From the NCBI GenBank assembly GCA_021442155.1, contig CM038215.1, positions 2,380,976 through 2,444,975 of the forward strand: a stretch of DNA of 64,000 nt, written 5' to 3'. A model generated the notes under the pieces. The model worked only from the letters and a program-made list of their open reading frames with translations, did no database searches and had not been told where the DNA came from. The position numbers were made by a program, and so were the translations under genes. Positions 1-10,059 of the stretch are shown piece after piece. Origin of the DNA: Cymbidium sinense (taxonomy: Eukaryota > Streptophyta > Magnoliopsida > Asparagales > Orchidaceae). How positions within the stretch are numbered: position 1 is the first letter of the stretch; each line of letters starts with the position of its first letter.

Positions 1-532
1 CATGTGAATCTTGGGCCGGTAAAATTCAGCTCATGGAGGTCTCCGTTGGTCAAAAAATCCATCATCTCTTTGGCAGAAGGTGAAGTGTTTCCCCTTCTTA
101 TCATTAGGGTCATAGATGTTGAAATCTCCCCACTAGAGAATTTCCATGTTTGCAAAGGAATAATAGTATCCCAAAGCCCACGCCGGATGTGGTAATCCTT
201 ATGGGCATAACAAATTGCCACCATCCAATTAGCCTTGTCCGGTAATTGGATGTTCCCCACTATGCATTAATCATTCTGGATGATAGCGTTGAAGGTGATT
301 AAGTCCTTACGCCACATCACAAGAATACTTCCAGATTTTCCCACCAAAGGTTTGGCAGAAAATCCCAATTGTGCCCTGCAATTTTGTTAATTTCTCTCTT
401 GGTGATGTCCTCCACTTTGGTTTCTATAAGGCCGATGAAGAGAGCATGGTGCTCTCCAAGAATTTGCTGGAGGTAGTGGCCCGTAGCCTTCTTACGAACT
501 CCCTGACAATTCCACATTATGACGGAAGTCAT
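1..532 (-). pseudogene. LINE-1 copy ORF2, endonuclease N-terminus (cut by window edge)
   Basis: Start of the LINE polyprotein. From the ATG at 532 the minus strand reads MTSVIMWNCQGVRKK, then GHYLQQILGEHHALFIGLIETKVED. This is the N-terminus of the exonuclease-endonuclease-phosphatase fold, with the Asn of WNCQG and the Glu of IETK that bind metal in the family. It is broken at 317 and continues in other frames toward base 1. The reverse transcriptase and RNase H are outside the window. The frame overlaps the last 41 bases of ORF1 in a different register. Confidence 0.8.
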
Positions 533-3470
533 GGGTGGGATTCTGAGGTCTCCCCGCGTCGATGTGGAATTCACTCTTTTTTCGTTTCCATGGTATCGCT
601 TTGATCGGCACCAGCTGACCAAGTTCCCACTGAAAATGTGTTTTAGAGACATGGCCTTGCCCACTTTTTGCTTTGTTGTGTTTGAATAATGTGGTGGCAT
701 CTTCAGTTTCCTTAGCTGTAGAAAAATTGTTTGTATTTGGGGTGCGGATGGTTCCCCCTTGCCCTTGTCTTGATGAGTTTGCAACAAATTTTCTGTTGTC
801 TTGCCCTATGGAGTCTTTAGAATGGGTGTTATCTCTTCTTCCTTTGTATAGATTTTTGTTTGGTTCAGCAACCGATCTAGCTTTTGAAGTTTCCCCTTTG
901 GTCTGATTTTCTGCTTTAGGAGGCCTAAACTTCCTCCTTGTGACCAATGTCCATGGCCCATATGACTTGTCCAGCTCAATTTGAGTTGTAGTATCACTAA
1001 TAGCTTCCTTTCCCTTGGGTTGTGGTGCCAAATAGGTATAGAAATCTTTGAGGGTGTGGCTGAAATCTTTGCGGCATTCATGCAGCTGGTTGGGTTGTTT
1101 AGCAAGAAGTGTGCTGGTTTTTGTATTGGTATTGATTGCTGCAGCTTTGCATAGTTGCTGCCCTTGATCCAAAGAGTGAATGTCATTTTGTTGCACTTGA
1201 ACCATGGAGGAAATGCCTTGCGTTACTGCTGAACTACTCTCTAAATGATTGCTATTTTTTTGCTCTTGAAAAGCCTTAGGGGTGGTTTGGTTTGGCAAAT
1301 GGTTGGGGGAAGTGTTGGGTATGCTGAAAGGTCTTGTAGGAGCATGCATTTTGGCCTTTTAGGGACAAGCTTCAACTTTATGTCCAACCTTTCCACATTG
1401 GAAACATAGTTGTGTAATCCCTTCGTATTCCACTTTCTGAAAAAAGCGGCCTTTGTAGCCATTGAACCATATACCAGGAGGTAGCCTCTTTGATAAGTCA
1501 ACCTTAACACAAATCCGAGCATATGTGCTTTGCCCCCATTTGCTTGTTTGGTTGTCCATCCACATTGGTTCACCAACGAATGAAGCAATTCGGGCCAAAT
1601 TATTGTCATCCCAATAGATGAGGGGTAGGCCTGGGAGTCACAACCATAAAGGGGTAGTTAAACCTTTTAGCGACTCAGGGGAGAAATCTGGAGTCCATTT
1701 GTCCATGGCAATGACGTTGCCAGTGATAAACCAAGGTCCATTACTAAGAACCGCATCACGGGCTTTGATAGATTGGAAGATACATAAGAAACAATCAGGT
1801 CCAACAAGAACCAATTCAAATTCCCCCCACTGGCTCCATTTGCGTTTGAGGTCATTATTGAGGAAGTAGAAGGGGAGTTTCTTGCCCAACAATCTCCCAA
1901 CAAGAGTTGCTTTTAGCTGATATTGTTTTGCATCGAGCTGTCGTCAAGGGTTACTCCCACCCCATCCTTATCTTTAACTTCGTGAAAACTGATTTTGGCA
2001 AGTGGGACAACTATTGGCCACCTCCAAGCATTGGTTGTAGTTGTACCTTGACTCCTCATGTCCTGTGGCATAGAGGTAGCACTCTTATTCATTGGATCAG
2101 AATTTTTGGACAACCCCTGTCCATTGGCTGAAAAACTGGCCGGTTGGCAACCCTTCATGTTGGAGAACTGAGCATGTGAACTTGGGCTATTTGGCTTTGT
2201 TGAAGCCATCTAAAGATGGGCATTAGATTCATTAGACCCCTTCTGCATTGGGACAGAAAATCTGCTTGCTTGCTGGCCATTTCCCCCATCAGCTGTCTTT
2301 GAGGCAAAACCACAAACACCATGTGTACATGTTTGACAATTCATGGAATTAGTGCATGGGGGATCATTTTCAGCCCCTTCCAGCAGGTGTGGAAGGCTGG
2401 CAATCTTTCCCTATTCAACATTCATATCTAACATAGCGCAAGAATCTACAACAAGGGGTAATTTTAGCATTGCGGGCCACTCGCAGGCGTGAAGATCATC
2501 AACACTTGCGAATGAATTGGCATTCTTCATACCTGTGATGGATGCAATGCTATTAATGGATCCAGGGATTGGTTGGAAGTCGACTTGCAGTGCGAGAGCC
2601 GATCCACATTGAGACATTCACCGCCCGGCTCGGGTTGAGTGGGAATTAGCTTTCGTGCGAGTTGCTGTCGATTGAGATGCCTCCAATGGGATGCCGCAAT
2701 GCTCCATGATATCGGCCACGATTGCTGGGGGTGGAGCCGCCTATAGAAGCAGCGTCTAAGGCCATAGGCACTGTTCCATTGGTCATCCTTGCCTGACTCT
2801 GTGATGGCAATCTTGTAGAGTCAGTTGCAGTAGCATCGAGTTCCATGGCGCCTGCTATGAGGCCGTGAGCCTGAGAATTCTTCCTTGCCCGTGGGCTGCT
2901 ATCACCAGCAAAATCAATCTCCATTTGCAGTGTACTTGGTCTGGAGTTTTGATTCTTGTTCCATTTCTTGTAGGCTGTGTGAAGGTGCCTTGCCTCCTTC
3001 CTTGCCTATTGGCAATTGCCAACAGCCGCATCAACCTCCATTTGCAATGTTCCCTATCCTGCAGCCTTGTCGCCACCTCCATTAAGATCTACTATTCTAT
3101 TGGACCCTAGAGTCGTGCCTTCTCCCTCAAGGCCATGAGCTTGCAGCCCTCCTTCCTCCCTTAGGCTGCTGCCATCAATGGAGTCGAGCTCCATGTTGAT
3201 CTTCAGAACAGGAGAATCGCCCTAGGTGCTAGCTTGTTCTTTGTTTCCTCCTTCCTGCCCATCTTCTCCATCTTCCTCCTTAGAGCTTTGGCTGCCATGT
3301 CTCCCCTTGGATCTCCTTGGTCGACTTCCTCTGCTGGCTGAGCCACCACCAGCACCTCCCTTCATCTTGGTCGGCCTCACATCCAAAGCACCACCACCAC
3401 CATGCCGGCTGCCCTCCTTGCTACCACCACCCCCACTCCTCCTTGAGTGAGGGCGACCCCGGTCACCCAT
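492..3470 (-). pseudogene. LINE-1 copy ORF1 (DUF4283-like, CCHC nucleic-acid-binding protein)
   Basis: ORF1 of a plant LINE, a nucleic-acid-binding protein thought to coat the element RNA. From 1892 to 492 one frame is open except for two stops, at about 1647 (inside a W-x-LPGLPLIYW stretch) and at 1359-1361. It contains a DUF4283-like fold (about 1892-1500, LPFYFLNNDLKRKW then GPWFITGNVIAMDKW), a CCHC knuckle at 1365-1406 (CFQCGKVGHKVEAC) and GPWTLVTRRK near 940. Upstream of 1892 a frameshift leads into a low-complexity Gly/Arg/Ser-rich and MELD-rich N-terminus; I place the start at the ATG at 3470 (MGDRGRPHSRR), with modest confidence. It ends 41 bases inside the endonuclease frame. Confidence 0.8.
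1365..1406 (-). other. CCHC zinc knuckle of LINE-1 copy ORF1
   Basis: Encodes C-x2-C-x4-H-x4-C (CFQCGKVGHKVEAC) with all four zinc ligands intact. It directly follows VEYEGITQL, as in the third LINE of this window (14485-14526). Confidence 0.85.
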
Positions 3471-3639
3471 GCAGAGCTTCTCTCACTAAAATAATAGAGA
3501 GAAGAAAATAGAGAAATGAAAGAGCCTCCCAAAGTTTTTGGGTTCCATGAAAGTTGCAATTGCATTAATATGTAAAAAAATGGTTACAACTAGCACAAAA
3601 GTGCAAAGAAAGAAAAGACAAACAAGCTAAGCTGGAGCA

Positions 3640-6600
3640 ACATGCTCATGGTCATCCTCTAAAATAAGAGAAAAAGCAGTAGGAAACATACAAGTATCAT
3701 AAGAGTGCCAACAAAAGTCAAACTCAGTAGCAAGTCGTGCACAGTAATCCGCCAAGCGGTTACGGTCTCTACAAATGTGTGAGAAGATCACCTGGTGGAA
3801 GTCCCTAAGGAAGCCAATATTAGGTGCCTGTGCTGGTAAAGAAGTCTAGTAAGCCTGCTGCATGGTCTGCTGTAGGTAATTCACCATACTGTGGTTGCCG
3901 CCTTCTAAGACCATCCCCTTGTACTCATACATCCACGGCTCCAGAATCTGTCTAATTGCAAGCATAGCCTGCAACTCCACACTGTGTTATTCCAATCGGA
4001 GGTGAATACCGGTGATGAGGTTACAAGTATCATCTCTAATCGCCACCCCGATACCTGCCAAGCTAGAAGGTAGGAGTGCACCATCAACATTAGCCTTTAG
4101 CCATCTGGGAGGTGGGAGAGCCCAAGAAGAGTGAGGAATCAGCCGGTGTGGCTGATGGAGCTCCCATTGCTCTCAAAATGGAAAGGCAAAGGTGTTGGTG
4201 AATGCCTCCAAGATGTTTGTGGCAAGCACCTTGGGGTGAGGGTGGTAGTGAGTCTTGGTGTTCTAGTCCTCAAACACGGTATATGATGACATAGCGGTGA
4301 GCTTTACCCAAGCTAAGTCCTTTTAGATGATCCCGAATGCCTTGAAGAGATCCAGAATAGAAGAAGGCATAATGAAATCCCAAGATGAGAGAACCTACAG
4401 AACAGCCATCATGAGAGAACTTCTGGTCAGAATATGCTCTAAGTCTTCCTCCTCAGTTCAGCCCCAAGGGCACTGGATTTCCTCCCGCCCCTCTCAGAGC
4501 GTGTGAAGATAAAGCCCTTTAGACTCGCCACCAAAAAAGCTTCTCTCGTGGATGCAGCTGGAACTTCTAAAGCCATGAGCAGAGATTACCACTGGGTGGG
4601 AAGAGAGCCTCATAAGCAAGTGTTGTGAGGGACTTGCTTAACGGAAGCTGTATCAGCTCTGGCTCATCTACCTCTAGGTTAGTGTGCAACACCACTCCTT
4701 TGATCTGGTCCACCAGATCCTGCCCAAAGTGAAGTTCGTAGTGTCCCAAGATTCGGTCAGATGAAGGAGCATACCCTGAGGTCTTCAAAGCAGATCAATG
4801 AAGGTCTCCTGTGAAGTGGAGAGGCCGACCAAGTCTGGAAAGAACATGTACCTTTTCCTGTAGTCTCCATCGGATGAGATGAAGGGCTCTAGCTCCACTG
4901 GGATGATGACCCAGGTCTTGGAGTACCCCGCCGAGAGATATTCCATATATCATCCCCATAATGCTCCAGTAACGGAGAGAGAGTCGCTTTAAGAAGTCCC
5001 AAGCCGTGCCTCAACTGCCCATCCAAGTCTGGCAGTGGAACCCCAAGTCCCCAAGTCTCTGGTGTACAAATGGTGGCCCAATTCACATAATGGATGCTTC
5101 GGGTGGCTCTTGTCCCAAAGGAAGGACCGCACATCTTCTCAACCTCCAACACATTCATAGGCAGTAGTGTGTGTCACCTGGTAGATGGATCCTAGTATTA
5201 GAGCTGAAGAAATGAGGGTACACGCGCCCGGAGAGGTGCCGCAGCCCGTGCAATCTTTCCCTGGCCCAATCAACTATGAGTGATCCCTTTTGTACAACTT
5301 CCTCATTTCCAGCTTAAGTCCCAGATAGTCCATCTCTTAGACTCTCCTGAATCTAATAGATCTAGTGATGCAGTTTGTCCTCCATCTTTTGCTTGCTAAA
5401 TAGGATGGCGCCTTGCTTGATGCTGACTTATCTAGCATAGTAATCAAGGATGTCCTTGATTTGCTTTCCATGAGCCACCAATGCCTGGGAAATAATCGAT
5501 ATGTCATCAGCATAAAGAAGGTTTGAAATGCAGGTACCTCCAGCAGCCACAGTCATGCCAAGGTTGGCCCCCTCTGCTTGAATGACAATGAAAGAAGCTC
5601 AAAACACAAAATGAAGAGGTAGGGTGAGAGAGGACACCCCTGGCAGAAATCACAATGAGCACTGATCCACTCGGTCCTTCGGCTATTGAGCAAGATGGAG
5701 TACCTGGGGTAAGAGACACACTGCATTACCCAGTTGCTGAATTTGGCTGGGAAGCCCATAAGAGATAGCATCTACTTTAGAGTTCGCCAACTCATCCTAT
5801 CATACGCCTGCTCCATATCTACTTTGATAGCCATAAAGCCAACCTGAGAGGTGGAGTGTTGGAACTTATTGAAGATCTCCTAGGCAAGAAGGCAGTGATG
5901 GGAAATGTTTTGTTGTGGGACAAAAGCACCCTGCTCTTCAGAAATGAGTACTGGTAAGAGATGCTTCAACCGATTCACTAACATCTTCACGATCAGCTTA
6001 TAGATGGTCTGACATGTCGATTGGCCGGTACTTGGAAGGGGAATCAGCACCATCTACTTTAGGAATCAGGACAATGAGAGTTTCCTTTCACGAATCATCC
6101 ATGTGGGAGGTACTAAAGAACTCTTGATATAATGACGCCGGGCTTCACACATCTCCAAAGTGTTTGTAGAAGGAAGTGATCCCATCTAGGCGGGCCCCAT
6201 TGGCCCCCATAGAGTGCACGGCCTCCCAAACTTCACCATCAAACAGGAGCATCAAGAAGGGGAGTAATGTGAGAAGGTACCGTACTCAAAGGAGAAGGCC
6301 GTTGTCAAGGGAGACGCCTCCCCCCATTTCCTGAAAGAAAGCAAAAGGTGTGAGATGGCCTCCTGCCATCCATTAGTCCCATCATCCTCCACACAACACC
6401 CGCGATGTCAAGAAGAAGCAACTGTGTGAAAGAAGTGAGTGTTACCATCACCCTGCTATAGCCATCTAGTCTTTGCCCTCTGCTTCCACCAAGTGTTGAG
6501 CCTAGCTAAAGTGGAGTTAAGCTCAACAACCTTGGAGCGAAGCTCACCATCTTGTGCCGTAGTAAGACCATCATCAATACACCGCAGTCTGAGGGTTAAT

Positions 6601-7450
6601 ATCTGCTCCCTCCTCCTGAGCGTGGAGGTTCTTCAACATGTTCTACTCCATGGAAGAGTGCAAAGTCGCTTCTTTCTTTGGAGCACAGTTTTGGTACCAA
6701 AGTCGCTTGCCATTTCCACACAAGTTTCCAAGCCATCGGGTGACGCCAAGTATCCTTAAAACATACACCACTGTGGTGACGAATGAGAAGCTGGGAGAAG
6801 TAAGAGTGGGATCGAGGTAATAATGAGGTAAGTGATGAACCTTGGTATCTTTGAGTATGTTTGAAGCCACAGAATTGACAACCCGATCAAGTTGTACGAT
6901 CGCTCCTCCCATCCTTGTTATTGTCCAAGTAAATCTTGGGCCAAATCTATGTCATGCAAGTCGAATGTTCATGCAGTCTTCCATCTCCTGACCTAGAGTA
7001 AGTAAACCTTTTCCCCCCCTTCTTGTCATTCTGTGTCAGAATATAGTTGAAGTCACCTCCAATAATAGTTGGAATTTGCAGATCCACACTATCCCTGATA
7101 TTCTGCCAAAGCAATCTCCTATAGTGGTAGGATTTATTGGCATACATCCAACCCACTATCCACTAGGAACTATCAGCCATGCTGACTTTGCCCAACACCA
7201 ACTGGTCTGAAAGGATAAGAGGAAGGAAATATAGCTGCTCATGTCACCATAATATAATCATACCTCTAGAGTTTCCTACCGAAGGGTGACAGAGAAAATG
7301 CCAGCTACTCCCAGCTAGCTTGTCTACCTCCCGCCTAGAAATCTATTCAATCCTAGTCTCAACCAAGCCAATAAGATAAAGTCATGGCCACCATTAGGGT
7401 GGCATAGGTAGTTGCAAGTCTTGGGCCCCTCTATAGTTTCAGAATAGAAT
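3640..7450 (-). pseudogene. LINE-2 copy ORF2: endonuclease, reverse transcriptase, RNase H
   Basis: LINE polyprotein remnant. The endonuclease starts near 7450 (ILF-stop-NYRGA, with the Trp codon of WNYRG turned into a stop) and includes IIGGDFNYIL near 7050. The reverse transcriptase follows (about 6310-5380): motif A VDMEQAYDRMSW near 5800, GCPLSPYLFILCFELL near 5620, and catalytic YADD at 5503-5514. After a zinc-binding linker (about 4800-4400) comes RNase H, whose last helix reads HICRDRNRLADYCARLATE (about 3730-3790). In the family this enzyme nicks the target and reverse-transcribes the element RNA. Many frame breaks are present. Confidence 0.85.
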
Positions 7451-7458
7451 AGAAGACA

Positions 7459-9810
7459 TCATGAAACCATAGGGGAAGCGTCCCTGCCATCTGAAGGTGA
7501 AGTTATAGTCGTTTTCCTCTTCTTTGGAAGAACCCCGCTCTGTCCCAACTCCTGGAGCTCCCTCTCAAAGTGGGCCCGTGAGATCCTTGGCTTGCTCCCG
7601 GTACTTTTGGCAACCTTCTCCCAAACGAGTTTCTTGCCTTTTTCCGGCTGGGGCTGTGATGTGGGTGAGGTATCAGCAAGAGGAGTAACTGTAGGGGTGG
7701 ATCCCATGGTGGTGGTGCCCGTATGAGAAGTCAGTGGTAGGTCGTTTAAGGCCCGGTTTTCTCCTCCCTTGCCTTGAGGGGTCGGCCTTAGGATTCTTCC
7801 TAGAACAACCCAAGGCCCATACCGCAGAAGTAGATCCTGAGGTGGGTGGTGGTCATGGATGCCCTGGTGCTCCAAGCCTTTGCCTCTACTAGATCCAAAG
7901 GTTGGTACTACTGAGAGGCTACACTCACCCCCACCTTCCGAGGTTGGGCACCCTGCATGGATGTGTTGCTCTTAGCCTACATAGGAGCAGATTGTTGCTT
8001 ACCTATGATGGTGTAGGTGGAGGAGCCCTGGAGGTGGGGCAGGAGTCCACTTTGTGGCCAACTTTGCCACAAGCAACACACTGGAGATCCCCTCATATTC
8101 TCAGTGGAATGACGCCATGTCTCTCCATGAATCCATACTCCGGTGGGAAGCTTGCTTGAGAGATCTAATCTAATGCACACCGCATATATACTCATCCCCA
8201 AGTTGGTATGGTCCACCCATGTGAGGCTCTCAATGAAAGAGGCAACCCGGCAATATTTATGTTGTCCCAATATAGAGTGGTAACTTTGGGAAACCCCATG
8301 GGTGAAGATAGACCATGGATGAGATTGAAGGAAGGGAACCATTTGTCTAGGCCAATGATATTGCCTGCTACAAACTAGGGGCCATTCATCAACACAACAT
8401 CTCTGGCTTCAGTTGTATCAAAGATACACACAAAATAGTTTGGGCAACCATAATCAGTTTGAAACTTCCCCATTATCCCCACTTCCTTTGGAGATCAGTG
8501 TTAAGGTAGAAATAGGAAGGCCTTCTCCCCATGATTTTCCCAACTAGAGCCTTCTCTAATTTTAGCTAATTGTCCTCAACTGCTTGATTATCAAGTAAAA
8601 TGGTGGTGCCATCCTCCATAAGAAGCCTTTTCTACCACCTAGCTTAACAAATTCTTTCGCTTCCATGGATTTGAAGGAGTGGAACCCATTGCCATGGGGC
8701 AGTGTCTTCATTGGTAGGTCTCAAGAGGCCTCCCAGCTATGTTGATAGGGGTTGGAGGTAGTAGTGTCCCACCCTGGAAAGTCATGAGTAACTCCCAAAG
8801 TGTTGGCTTGAGGCATTTCCACAAACACCTTGTGGGCACCTCAGAAGCACTATGACGCCATATGGAGGTCCTTAGTAGCCCATTGGGATTTGGGTGTCCG
8901 ACAAGTGCAGCATGCTCAAACTCAGAAGAAAATTCCATTGCATCTGAAAAAATAGCCCCCTCTTCCTCACCCAAAGCCATGTGATCAGGTTTACCTGGAT
9001 GGTCTGTCCGGGCAAAGCCTTCCTGCTTAGCCCCGTGCTCATAGCCAGGTTGTCCCATAAGTCCTGCAGATGCCGCGCAAGTCTCCTGATAGGCCTCTTG
9101 GCCGCACGCAGAGAAGCCCGAAGGCCGCCACTAAGCCGCCATTCTGCGTGCCCCACCGCGCTACCCACTAGTGCAGCACCCTTGATGCTTGCACTTGCAT
9201 TTGTTGTGCCCTTGCCATGAGTGCTAGCGCACACGCCATGCTCATCCCTACCATTAGCGCAATCCTCCGGTTCATGGTCGATTGCACCCACCAGATTTGT
9301 GCATGGTTGCGACACGCCTGGGTTGTTACCGCCTCCATTGTTCAAGCCCTTGCCGCCCTGCATCCCCGCCCACCACGCCATGGCTGACCGCCACAAGAAC
9401 GAAGAAGCGCTGGCAATGTCTGTCCCGCGCAGACTACAGTGAATCCCATCAAAATTATGTGAGTCTATAGTAACCGTTCTTGCCAAGATCAAGACCCATC
9501 AATCATCCATCCTTGCCGGCCATCCCGACGCCATCTTGTCCTCCGTGCCCGTAGAGTGAAGCGACCAGTTCTTGCCAAGTTGGAGGGTTCTGATCCGTTC
9601 ATCCCATCACAGCCGGTGCCTAGTCCGTGCGCCATTGCCTTGCCACCAGCCCATGCAGGATCTACAGTAGATCCAGGCCATGTAGAATGAATAGTACCAA
9701 CCTTTTTGCCATTAAGAAAGTCTGCCGCTCATCCCGCCATAGACCAACCAGCACCCCATTTGTCATGCCCGCAGAGTGAAGTACACTGCAAGCTTGCCAT
9801 CCTTCCTTGT
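7459..9810 (-). pseudogene. LINE-2 copy ORF1 (zinc-knuckle protein), broken
   Basis: Counterpart of the ORF1 at 492-3470. Visible parts are a CCHC knuckle CVACGKVGHKVDSC at 8039-8080 and, in another frame, YGPWVVLGRILRP near 7810. DUF4283-like residues are scattered between about 8560 and 8150, including the WIHGE and VWVDHTNL-like stretches. The N-terminal third (9060-9780) is GC-rich and low in complexity. Frames shift at least four times, so this is clearly a pseudogene. The start is uncertain; Met codons near 9800 are plausible. Confidence 0.75.
8039..8080 (-). other. CCHC zinc knuckle of LINE-2 copy ORF1
   Basis: Minus strand encodes CVACGKVGHKVDSC, a complete C-x2-C-x4-H-x4-C. It lies in a different frame from the neighbouring open stretches, which shows frameshifts on both sides. 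Confidence 0.8.
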
Positions 9811-9850
9811 TGCCTTGTCCGGAGGAGGCAACCACCTACCCCCCCGCACA

Positions 9851-9867
9851 GAGAGAGAGAGAGAGAG
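9851..9867. repeat. (GA)n microsatellite in the LINE-2 5' region
   Basis: Short run of GA dinucleotides within the untranslated 5' region of the second LINE, just upstream (in element sense, downstream) of the tandem CCAAAGTTTTTGGG motifs. Confidence 0.9.
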
Positions 9868-9910
9868 TAAATTGCACTAGAGAGAGAGAAACGTGGAAAT
9901 GAGAGTCGAT

Positions 9911-9966
9911 CCAAAGTTTTTGCATTTCGGGCCAAAGTTTTTGGGTTCCCCAAAGTTTTTGGGTTC
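9911..9966 (-). repeat. Tandem 5'-end motifs at the LINE-2/LINE-3 junction
   Basis: Three near-copies of CCAAAGTTTTTGGGTTCC lie at 9911-9928 (variant ending TGCATTTC), 9932-9949 and 9950-9966. The last one runs into the 3' tail of the third LINE (CTTGAAATTTGCATTTGC). A single copy marks the matching junction at 3528-3546. Such 5' repeats may be promoter monomers or a product of 5'-end joining; the sequence alone cannot decide. Confidence 0.8.
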
Positions 9967-10059
9967 CTTGAAATTTGCATTTGCATTAATAAAGAAAGAT
10001 ATTACAGACTAAATAAGTTCAATAACAAAAGAAAAGTAGACTAAGTTGAAGCTAAATGC

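Larger units (their letters stand above)
1..3546 (-). mobile_element. LINE-1 copy (5' part), plant L1-type non-LTR retrotransposon
   Basis: Read on the minus strand, this is the 5' region of a LINE: a Gly/Arg/Ser-rich N-terminus, a DUF4283-like domain, a CCHC zinc knuckle, the conserved GPWTLVTRRK stretch, then the start of an apurinic endonuclease with WNCQG. It runs off the window at base 1, so the reverse transcriptase lies outside. Its 5' end is at about 3546, where a CCAAAGTTTTTGGGTTCC motif marks the junction with the 3' tail of the next LINE. It is the least decayed of the three left-hand copies, with long same-frame stretches interrupted by few stops. Family knowledge: such elements move by target-primed reverse transcription. 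The L1-type assignment rests on domain order. Confidence 0.85.
3547..9949 (-). mobile_element. LINE-2 copy, full-length but decayed plant L1-type LINE
   Basis: About 6.4 kb on the minus strand, with all LINE parts in order: GC-rich ORF1 N-terminus (about 9800-8600), zinc knuckle (8039-8080), GPWVVLGR stretch (about 7820), endonuclease (about 7450-6640), reverse transcriptase with YADD (5503-5514), zinc-binding region (about 4800-4400) and RNase H (about 4150-3640). The 3' end lies at about 3547-3600, after an A/T-rich tail. Numerous stops and frameshifts interrupt every domain, so it cannot be active. The 5' end carries tandem CCAAAGTTTTTGGGTTCC motifs (9911-9966) next to a GA microsatellite (9851-9867). 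Confidence 0.85.

Noticed and set aside
3226..3511. Pro/Leu- and His-rich plus-strand frames
   Set aside because: They are antisense to the Gly/Arg/Ser-rich start of LINE ORF1.
8981..9470. Plus-strand frames in GC-rich DNA
   Set aside because: They are antisense to LINE-2 ORF1, without domains or signals.
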